From NCBI GenBank assembly GCA_023415475.1, contig JAEZKL010000115.1, positions 1 to 19,882 of the forward strand: DNA of 19,882 nt. Reading direction: 5' to 3'. The DNA is from Bacillota bacterium (GTDB lineage: Bacteria; Bacillota; Clostridia; Lachnospirales; Lachnospiraceae). The notes beneath the pieces are model-generated. The model was not told the origin of the DNA. It was given only the letters and a program-made list of their open reading frames with translations, and made no database searches. Position 1 is the first letter of the stretch. Every line of letters starts with the position of its first letter. This document shows positions 14,758 through 19,882 of the stretch, piece by piece. Both the position numbers and the translations under genes were made by a program.

Positions 14758-17685
14758 ATGGTAAAACGATTTAACAAAATGTTCGCGTTCCTCTTGTGCC
14801 TAGTAATGGTGGTGCTGTTAATGCCTGCCAGCTTTGCCACAGCCACTGGCAATAACGGTGGCAACCTCGAGAGCGCAGAAGCATTTGATGGCAACCTCGA
14901 GAACGCAGAGGTACTTGATGGCGACCTCAGTTCTACAACATTTAAGAGTTTGCTGACGAATGAAACATCGACGCCATCCGCCACCATTTTCGGAACTCCC
15001 GAACTCGGGTCAGACGACCCACTATGGGCCCAGACAAAGGAGTATCTCATCAACAAAAGCACGGTGCCCGGCGATACCAGACCCCATGCCACGGGCACAG
15101 TCAGGATCCTATGGGACTACAACTACTTGTATGCCCGAGTGGTTGTGGAGGACAGTAATCTATATCTGGGACCCGGCGGAGATCACCAGTACGACAGCCT
15201 TGAGTTTTATGTCGGAACCGGAACCAGAGGCGCGAACCAATGGCGCGTCAGTGCGACGGGCGTGTTCTCAGGGCAGTCTGATCCAGGCAGAGCTGCGTGG
15301 ACCAAGATCACAGATACAGGATATATCGTGGAGATGAGAATACCCAAAAGAACCTTGACCATGCAGGAAGGCATGTTTACCTTTGAGGTTTATATCAATA
15401 ACTCGACGGAAAAGGGCGGTGACCGCTATGAAGTCGTTTCCTGTTTCGGAGATCCGGATGCGGCTTATAACAGCGATACTACATATAGAAACAGCCTGAA
15501 TCTCTCTTCAGCCTATGAAGTGGACACCAGATTCTCAATCACCGCTTTGGCGGGACCGGGCGGCCGAATAACGCCGAACGCACCCGGCGATGTTATGAGA
15601 GTAGCTGAAGGCTCAGACAAAGAATTTGAGGTTACCCCCAATTACGGCAAAATCGTGGATACCGTAACGGTAGACGGCGAGAACGCGACTCTATCCGATG
15701 GCACTTATACCTTTTCGAATGTTACCGCTAACCATACAATTCAAGTGACATTCAAAAATGATCCGGTCGCGAAACTGCTTCCCTTTATCGTATGGAATGA
15801 CAATTTCGCCAGAGGCGAGTACACGACGGCTGTCATCATTGACTTGGGCGAGGGGAAGGCAGCGGTAGGATCCACGCTTAATCCGGACTTGTTTACCGTG
15901 TCGGCCAGGAACACGACCCTGAACGGCGCCTCGGTGACCTTTGAAGGGATGCGTAAGATCACAAGGGTATATGCCAATGACGAACCGAAGGTACGTGGCT
16001 ATCTGGGGCCTGTAAGTAATTCACCGGATTATCAGGCCGGACTGGAAAGCGGCCGTTACATCGTAGTTGAGTTTGAGTTTTATACAGAGGGAGGCGGCAC
16101 TACAACGCTGGATGGCAGCTCGAACTCGACAAAGCAGGTTTACAGCATCGTCCAAAATGGCGAGCTCGTACTGACAGAAGGGAGTCCGCTTAGCTACGTG
16201 GTTTTTGAACAGGAAAAAGTTGTGAATCCGATCCTTGACAAGTTTACAACACCCACGGGCAATTCGGTCAATCGTGCGCTCTACCTTCACAAGGATGAAA
16301 ACGGTGAAGTGTCGCAAGGATTACCGCTGTATGTCTATATCCACGGCATGGGACGCGGCGGTACAAACGCTGCGCAAGACCAAAAAGCGGCCATGAAATC
16401 CGCCAACGGCGCGGTTGCTCTGATGAAGAAAATGGAAGAAAATCCCGGCAAATACGCCAGCCATATACTGAATATTTCCTATAATGGCATATCTACTCCC
16501 TCCACAGCCAATGTTAAGATGGTTATAGACGAATTGGTTGCCAACGGCGCAGTAGACCCTAACCGTATTTACTTGGCGGGCTTCTCATGGGGCGGTCAGT
16601 ATACGAACAGCTTAGTTAACGCCTACCCCGGCTTCTTCGCGGCCGCCGCACCCATGTCTCCGGTAAGCGGCTCACCGAATGCAAGCACCAACGAGGCACA
16701 CAAAGACCTGGCTTATTGGATGTTTATAAATGCTTATAACGTTGGAGGATACCAGACTAACCTCAATAGCTTCATAAGTACCAATATGCCGAAAATGATC
16801 AACGCGAGGGCATCGCGCTTTGAGAGCAATGAGGCTCTTACGTGGCCCTATGTTCAATTTGATCAGCCGAATCAGAGGCCGAATCAGAATAACACACCTG
16901 CACTGGGTGATCAAGTAGCGCACGAAGTTGAAGCGGCGGTTCTTTACAACCAGATAACTATGGGGACTTGGAGCATAGCTCCTATTGCGCAGTCATCTAA
17001 CTTGTCGGCTTGGAATAATGACTACACAGACGTCTTTGATTGGATGTTCGCGCAGAAAAAACCGCACGTTCCCAGTGCTCCAGTCGGTTTCAGTGCTACG
17101 GCGGGCGTCGGACAGGTCACATTGGGCTGGACTGCTCCGGCTGATGATGGTGGCAGCGCGATCTTGGGCTATAAGGTCTGGTATGGCGACGTGACGCCGG
17201 TCACATTAGATGCGGCAGCGACTGAATATACCTTCACGGGTCTGACGATCGGCCAAGGCTACACCTTCAAGATAGTCGCTGTTAACGCGAAGGGCGACAG
17301 CGCGGAGATGAGTGCGGCGGCTACACCATCATATGATTTTAAGGGATTCTTACAGCCGATCAATAACCAACTCATATATAATACTGTTAAAGCAGGCAGC
17401 GCTATACCGATCAAGTTTTCGCTCACCGGAAATCATGGTTTGGACATCTTCTTTGATGCTACCTATCCCAAAACGATAGATGGAGAATACGATTCAGAAG
17501 CGTCTTACGATGATATTGGAACTACAATCGATTTAGCGGGAAAAAGCGGCCTTTCATACGATGCCCTAACGGATCAATATACCTATGTCTGGAAAACGGA
17601 TAAGTCTTGGGCTGAAAAAAGTAAAACCTTATTGGTAAAATTCAAAGACGGAATTACATACACGGTAAAGTTTATTTTTAAATAA
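14758..17685 (+). CDS. Secreted multidomain esterase (CBM9-like, InlB-B-like, alpha/beta-hydrolase, FN3, PxKF)
   Basis: This 975-aa exported protein probably de-esterifies plant polysaccharide or a related polymer outside the cell. Residues 1-29 form a signal peptide (KR, hydrophobic core, ASFATA). A short NLE-AE-DG repeat follows. A CBM9/DOMON-like carbohydrate-binding domain spans about 75-255 (DPLWAQ, ILWDYNYLYARVVVED, DSLEFYV). A divergent InlB-B type repeat spans about 258-334 (GGRITP, VTVDG, HTIQVTF). An EstA-type Ig-like domain (about 340-500) precedes the hydrolase (about 505-768), with YIHGMGRGG as oxyanion region and nucleophile Ser610 in GFSWGG. The catalytic His is unclear; H722 in VAHEVEAAVLYN is a candidate. 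FN3 spans about 772-860 and a C-terminal PxKF domain 861-975 (TVKAGSAIPIKFSL, YVWKTDKSWA). AAGGAGG lies before the ATG. The GC content and codon choice differ sharply from all neighbours, suggesting transfer. No cell-wall anchor is seen. Confidence 0.85.
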   Translation: MVKRFNKMFAFLLCLVMVVLLMPASFATATGNNGGNLESAEAFDGNLENAEVLDGDLSSTTFKSLLTNETSTPSATIFGTPELGSDDPLWAQTKEYLINKSTVPGDTRPHATGTVRILWDYNYLYARVVVEDSNLYLGPGGDHQYDSLEFYVGTGTRGANQWRVSATGVFSGQSDPGRAAWTKITDTGYIVEMRIPKRTLTMQEGMFTFEVYINNSTEKGGDRYEVVSCFGDPDAAYNSDTTYRNSLNLSSAYEVDTRFSITALAGPGGRITPNAPGDVMRVAEGSDKEFEVTPNYGKIVDTVTVDGENATLSDGTYTFSNVTANHTIQVTFKNDPVAKLLPFIVWNDNFARGEYTTAVIIDLGEGKAAVGSTLNPDLFTVSARNTTLNGASVTFEGMRKITRVYANDEPKVRGYLGPVSNSPDYQAGLESGRYIVVEFEFYTEGGGTTTLDGSSNSTKQVYSIVQNGELVLTEGSPLSYVVFEQEKVVNPILDKFTTPTGNSVNRALYLHKDENGEVSQGLPLYVYIHGMGRGGTNAAQDQKAAMKSANGAVALMKKMEENPGKYASHILNISYNGISTPSTANVKMVIDELVANGAVDPNRIYLAGFSWGGQYTNSLVNAYPGFFAAAAPMSPVSGSPNASTNEAHKDLAYWMFINAYNVGGYQTNLNSFISTNMPKMINARASRFESNEALTWPYVQFDQPNQRPNQNNTPALGDQVAHEVEAAVLYNQITMGTWSIAPIAQSSNLSAWNNDYTDVFDWMFAQKKPHVPSAPVGFSATAGVGQVTLGWTAPADDGGSAILGYKVWYGDVTPVTLDAAATEYTFTGLTIGQGYTFKIVAVNAKGDSAEMSAAATPSYDFKGFLQPINNQLIYNTVKAGSAIPIKFSLTGNHGLDIFFDATYPKTIDGEYDSEASYDDIGTTIDLAGKSGLSYDALTDQYTYVWKTDKSWAEKSKTLLVKFKDGITYTVKFIFK

Positions 17686-17701
17686 AGCGTTTTTCCTCAC
17701 G

Positions 17702-17730
17702 GAGCTCGCCCACGCGGCGGGCTCTATGTT
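17702..17730 (+). terminator. GC-rich hairpin after the esterase gene
   Basis: GAGCTCGCC (17702-17710) pairs with GGCGGGCTC (17716-17724), nine pairs with one G-U, around a 5-nt loop, followed by TATGTTGTT. It sits 16 bp after the stop. The T-tail is weak, but the position and stability fit a terminator that came with the foreign gene. Confidence 0.6.
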
Positions 17731-17785
17731 GTTATGAAAACCCCTTCGATATACGTAACCTTGGTAGAAGCATTGAAGAACGTCC

Positions 17786-17820
17786 TGAGGCTATTGATAA
17801 TCGTTCGTCAAATAGCCTCA
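17786..17820. repeat. 10-bp inverted repeat in the region after the esterase gene
   Basis: TGAGGCTATT (17786-17795) is a perfect inverted repeat of AATAGCCTCA (17811-17820), with a 15-nt centre. A further TGAGGC follows at about 17829. There is no T-run, and no gene in 17731-17945. It could mark an element edge, recombination site or structured transcript. Confidence 0.45.
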
Positions 17821-17945
17821 AAACCATCTGAGGCGGTGTAAACGATAAACCATACGTACATTTCTGATTCATGAGATAATATCGTAAAATTTTGATGATT
17901 TATATAAAATATATAATGCCTTATTTTTCAAAGGTGTTATTTTAA

Positions 17946-18104
17946 ATGATTAACTTCTGGAAGACCAGACCAGTTAAATATTCAAAAAAACAATTGAGCG
18001 AAGCATTAAAATTACGTGATCGATATACATTTCAAGAAATAGCTAACTTAACTGGAATCAATAAAAGAACCTTACTAAGAGCAAGCAAAAAAATACAGAT
18101 ATAG
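17946..18104 (+). CDS. Small HTH protein (52 aa), resembling a recombinase C-terminal HTH
   Basis: This is a 52-codon frame with a stop directly before its ATG and AAGGTG 10 nt upstream. The product begins MINFWKTRPVKYSKKQL and ends in LRDRYTFQEIANLTGINKRT, LLRASKKIQI, a helix-turn-helix of the kind found at the C-terminus of serine recombinases/invertases and in transposase-associated HTH domains. The basic character fits DNA binding. No resolvase catalytic domain is nearby, so it is either an independent small DNA-binding protein or the relic of a recombinase whose catalytic part is gone. Its place just after the foreign esterase segment favours a mobile-element remnant. The frame is short, so expression is uncertain. 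Confidence 0.55.
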   Translation: MINFWKTRPVKYSKKQLSEALKLRDRYTFQEIANLTGINKRTLLRASKKIQI

Positions 18105-18119
18105 CATGTATTTATTTTT
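18087..18119. terminator. Possible bidirectional terminator between convergent small genes
   Basis: AAATACA (18091-18097) pairs with TGTATTT (18107-18113). Read on the minus strand it is followed by a run of T (A-run at 18087-18093 on the plus strand); on the plus strand by ATTTTTA. It lies between the converging 52-aa and 75-aa genes. The stem is only seven AT-rich pairs. Confidence 0.35.
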
Positions 18120-18159
18120 ACTCCTATCTGCTCTAATGATATAATTTATGAGCAACATT

Positions 18160-18387
18160 TTATTTTATTTCAATATCATTTTGTGTTGCATCAGAATTGG
18201 CTTTTTTTGCTTCTTCTTTTGATGCTATATTTTGCATTTGAGCTGCACCTGTTAACATAAAGCTTCCTACTGCAACAATAAAATTTCCCAAAACATTAAG
18301 CTCATCTGCACTTTTACCCTCTGAAAGTGAAATGGCAAGTGCATTTGCCAGAACCATTAAATCTTTAGGAGATAGATTATCAATCAT
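18160..18387 (-). CDS. Small conserved clostridial protein of unknown function (DUF6774-like)
   Basis: This 75-aa protein has an amphipathic N-terminus (MIDNLSPKDLMVLANALAIS), a SEGKSADELNVLGNFIVAVGSF segment, a hydrophobic helix GNFIVAVGSFMLTGAAQ, and a charged Ala/Lys/Glu-rich tail. It resembles a widespread family of 60-80-aa clostridial proteins that I associate with DUF6774; the name is from memory and not certain. GGTGG stands upstream of the ATG at normal distance. It is on the minus strand, convergent with the HTH gene. Small size, lack of a signal peptide and one hydrophobic helix are all that can be stated; no function is known. Confidence 0.65.
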   Translation of the reverse strand: MIDNLSPKDLMVLANALAISLSEGKSADELNVLGNFIVAVGSFMLTGAAQMQNIASKEEAKKANSDATQNDIEIK

Positions 18388-18473
18388 CTCATTATTCCAC
18401 CATATTTTAATAATTATTATAATAAAATGTATGATTTCAATTTGTAAATTGTGATAATAATTTTAAATAATAG

Positions 18474-18512
18474 ACAAAAAGCACTGTCAGTCAGAAGTAT
18501 CGCTGATAGTGC
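18474..18512 (-). terminator. Minus-strand terminator downstream of the exonuclease relic
   Basis: On the minus strand GCACTATCAG pairs with CTGACAGTGC (plus coordinates 18503-18512 and 18481-18490), with one mismatch, and then TTTTTG. It would end minus-strand transcription coming from the DEDDh fragment. Confidence 0.6.
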
Positions 18513-18558
18513 CAATCAATTATGAACTGTATACGGATTAATCGGCAACTTCAGCTGT

Positions 18559-18813
18559 TCAGTCAGCTTTATCAAAGGTAAAGGATTGCAGGTTGGTATC
18601 CGGCTGCATGTAGCTGAACTGCGAAAGTAAGGCCGTTGGCTGAGGTACCATAAAGTTATAGAAAATATCATTAATATATAAATGGATGAATTTATATTCA
18701 TTCAAGATTACATTACCATGAAGGTCGATTATTGTAATTTCAATTATATGATCGTTATTATCTAAACCAGTTGTTTCGGTATCTAAAATTATATATTGCT
18801 CTTTTTTTTCTAG
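18559..18813 (-). pseudogene. DEDDh exonuclease (DnaQ/epsilon-like) N-terminal fragment
   Basis: The minus strand is open for 85 codons from CTA (18811-18813) to TGA (18559-18561). It contains YIILDTETTGL, DNNDHIIEITIIDL and GNVILN, the ExoI motif (D-x-E-T-T-G) of DnaQ-type 3'-5' exonucleases with its following strand. No start codon is available, since a TGA precedes the frame and an A-run follows it. After about 45 residues the similarity stops and the frame continues as FMVPQPTALLSQFSYMQPDT, which looks like a different protein. ExoII, ExoIII and the catalytic His are absent. It is a chimeric relic and cannot be active. It lies between two terminators, suggesting a once independent gene. 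Confidence 0.75.
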
Positions 18814-18833
18814 TCAGTGCAAACGACGATAAT

Positions 18834-18865
18834 GCTTCGTTACAGAAATTTGTAACGGAGCTTTT
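18834..18865 (+). terminator. Rho-independent terminator (plus strand)
   Basis: GCTTCGTTACA (18834-18844) pairs with TGTAACGGAGC (18851-18861), eleven pairs with one G-U, 6-nt loop, then TTTT. No intact plus-strand gene precedes it within 700 bp, so the gene it served has probably been lost. Confidence 0.7.
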
Positions 18866-18871
18866 ATCTGA

Positions 18872-18907
18872 ATCAAGATATAAATTATTTTTGTGTTATA
18901 TCTTGAT
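18872..18907. repeat. 12-bp perfect inverted repeat upstream of the spore-coat genes
   Basis: ATCAAGATATAA (18872-18883) and TTATATCTTGAT (18896-18907) are perfectly complementary around a 12-nt AT-rich centre. It lies about 70 bp before the first coat-type gene and directly after the 18834 terminator. It could be an operator, or a second hairpin of the terminator; no T-run follows. Confidence 0.5.
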
Positions 18908-18978
18908 ATGTATATAAAAAGTATTTGAAGAAACAATAATATAATAATTTTCAATTATTAAACTGGCGAGGTGAAAAA

Positions 18979-19188
18979 ATGGTAAATGATTATATGGCTC
19001 CAAATGAAATGATGCAGTTACATGAAATGCTTAATTTAAAAACAATTAACATGACTTCTTCAAAAATGATGGAGGGCGTTGTCTTTGATCAGGATTTGAA
19101 AGCACTGTTGGAGAAGGATGTACAGCAGGATATTCAATCCATTGTAGAGCTTCAAAAATTGTATTCAAAAGCACCTAAAATAAGATAG
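18979..19188 (+). CDS. Small spore-coat-type protein (CotF-associated)
   Basis: This 69-aa protein (MVNDYMAPNEMMQLHEMLNL, later KDVQQDIQSIVELQKLYSKA) matches the short, methionine-rich helical proteins that lie directly in front of CotF-like spore coat genes in many Clostridia and Bacilli. ATG 18979 has GAGGTG with 6-nt spacing. It is followed after 97 bp by the CotF-like gene and then a zinc alcohol dehydrogenase, an arrangement like B. subtilis yraG-yraF-adhB. A role in the coat or in sporulation is inferred from context. I see no clear sporulation sigma-factor promoter. Confidence 0.7.
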   Translation: MVNDYMAPNEMMQLHEMLNLKTINMTSSKMMEGVVFDQDLKALLEKDVQQDIQSIVELQKLYSKAPKIR

Positions 19189-19213
19189 TAGCTTGTACAA
19201 TATTAAGCACTAC

Positions 19214-19237
19214 CAATATTAATCACGATTAATGTTG
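19214..19237 (+). other. Weak hairpin between the two coat-type genes
   Basis: CAATATTAAT (19214-19223) pairs with ATTAATGTTG (19228-19237), ten mostly A-T pairs with one G-U, around CACG. No T-run follows, so it is not a convincing terminator. Confidence 0.3.
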
Positions 19238-19285
19238 TTCGTTAAAACTGACATCATTTATAAATATAAATAAGGAGGTAAGAAC

Positions 19286-19648
19286 TTGATAAAGGATTAT
19301 TTGGAGGTCAGAAATTCTGAAGGTATGCCAAAATTAGTTGATACTACAATATCTATGGCTCTTTTATTAAATACCAAAAACAGTGTAAGAAATTGTGCAA
19401 TCGCATTAACCGAAGCTGCTTCACCTGAAGTAAGAACGGTATTCAGGAATGAATTAAATAAGGCTATCAACATGCATGAAGCTGTTTCGACGCTTATGAT
19501 TGAAAAGGGTTGGTTTCACCCGGTCAATCTGGAAAAGCAATTTCAGATGGATTTAGAATCCTCACAGACTGCCACTGAGATTGCAAGCATGAACTTATTC
19601 CCTGGAGATACAAGCAGATCCGGTTTGTTTGCTACTCTGGATAAATAA
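19286..19648 (+). CDS. Spore coat protein, CotF/Coat_F family
   Basis: This 120-aa all-helical protein has the ferritin-like layout of the Coat_F family: LVDTTISMALLLNTKNSVRN, EAASPEVRTVFRNELNKAIN with the His-containing MHEAVSTLMIEKGWFHPVN, and a short tail. The conserved core ending in a KGWFHP-type motif is typical. The start is TTG at 19286, with a perfect AAGGAGGT at 19272-19279; no ATG is suitably placed. The alcohol dehydrogenase follows after 17 bp, so they are probably co-transcribed. The role is likely structural in the spore coat, and expression is expected in the mother cell. The function is known only for the family. Confidence 0.85.
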   Translation: MIKDYLEVRNSEGMPKLVDTTISMALLLNTKNSVRNCAIALTEAASPEVRTVFRNELNKAINMHEAVSTLMIEKGWFHPVNLEKQFQMDLESSQTATEIASMNLFPGDTSRSGLFATLDK

Positions 19649-19665
19649 TTAGGGAGGTCATTTAT

Positions 19666-19882
19666 ATGAAGGCAGTAACATTTCAAGGAATTAAAAGAGT
19701 TGAGGTTAAGGAGGTACCTGCACCTACAATCCAAAAGCCCGATGATATCATCGTTAAAATAACAAATTCAGCAATCTGTGGTTCGGACCTGCATCTGATT
19801 CACGATATGATACCTAACCTTCCACAGGGTTATATTATTGGTCATGAACCGATGGGTATTGTAGAGGAGATTGGTCCTGAGG
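19666..19882 (+). CDS. Zinc-dependent alcohol dehydrogenase, N-terminal part (runs off the window)
   Basis: The first 72 codons of a medium-chain, zinc-dependent dehydrogenase are present: MKAVTFQGIKRVEVKEVPAP, then ICGSDLHL with the catalytic-zinc Cys, and IIGHEPMGIVEEIG with the His-Glu zinc and proton-relay region. GGGAGGT stands upstream of ATG 19666. Members oxidise alcohols or reduce aldehydes with NAD(P). A close relative (adhB) sits beside CotF-like genes in B. subtilis. The remaining roughly 300 residues, including the nucleotide-binding fold, are beyond the window end. Confidence 0.9.
   Translation, partial: MKAVTFQGIKRVEVKEVPAPTIQKPDDIIVKITNSAICGSDLHLIHDMIPNLPQGYIIGHEPMGIVEEIGPE

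Noticed and set aside
14960..15337. A 125-codon plus-strand frame and several minus-strand frames inside the esterase gene
   Set aside because: They lack ribosome sites and domains and lie in alternative frames of a GC-richer gene, where stop codons are naturally rare.
17702..17724. Could the GC-rich hairpin be domain V of the group II intron, making the esterase an intron cargo?
   Set aside because: It has no AGC catalytic triad, no two-base bulge and no GNRA-type loop, and is too short for the 34-nt domain V. It fits a terminator better.

Overview
The window is low-GC DNA with Shine-Dalgarno sites of the AAGGAGG type, occasional TTG/GTG starts, spore-coat genes, and a Kdp system with Firmicutes-like features. 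This points to an anaerobic spore-forming Clostridia, probably Lachnospiraceae or a close relative. That placement is inferred from gene style, not from a marker gene.

Layout. (1) 50-2387: a pyridoxamine-phosphate-oxidase-fold protein on the minus strand faces a decayed LysR regulator across a 300-bp region packed with dyads. Next is an MFS transporter broken into two six-helix halves. (2) 2457-10504: a complete kdpFABCDE locus, preceded by a strong terminator and an operator/promoter region with three helically phased TTCTTAA boxes. KdpFABC is the high-affinity K+ pump. KdpD senses and KdpE activates, and the KdpD USP domain carries a c-di-AMP-type SxS-X20-WTxxY motif. (3) 10548-13991: a DinB-superfamily protein, a nitrilase-superfamily amidohydrolase, a DUF4236 membrane protein cut by one in-frame TAA, and a zinc-ribbon plus P-loop kinase protein.

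(4) 13992-17945: an island-like stretch. It holds AT-rich DNA with a 23-bp direct repeat, a terminator, then what looks like the 5' part of a group IIC-like intron starting exactly at the terminator T-run. This is followed by a large, clearly GC-richer gene for a secreted multidomain esterase (CBM9-like, InlB-B-like, esterase, FN3 and PxKF domains). (5) 17946-18865: small and broken genes: an orphan 52-aa HTH protein, a 75-aa minus-strand protein, and a DEDDh-exonuclease relic between opposing terminators. (6) 18979-19882: a sporulation cluster of two coat-type proteins and the start of a zinc alcohol dehydrogenase, an order like the B. subtilis yraG-yraF-adhB neighbourhood.

No clear new multi-gene system is visible. 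The observations most worth following are the intron relic beside the GC-rich PxKF esterase, the phased Kdp boxes, the KdpD ligand motif, and the unusual number of broken genes (LysR, MFS, DUF4236, exonuclease, intron). The broken genes mean either real local decay or, for the single-base cases, sequencing error.
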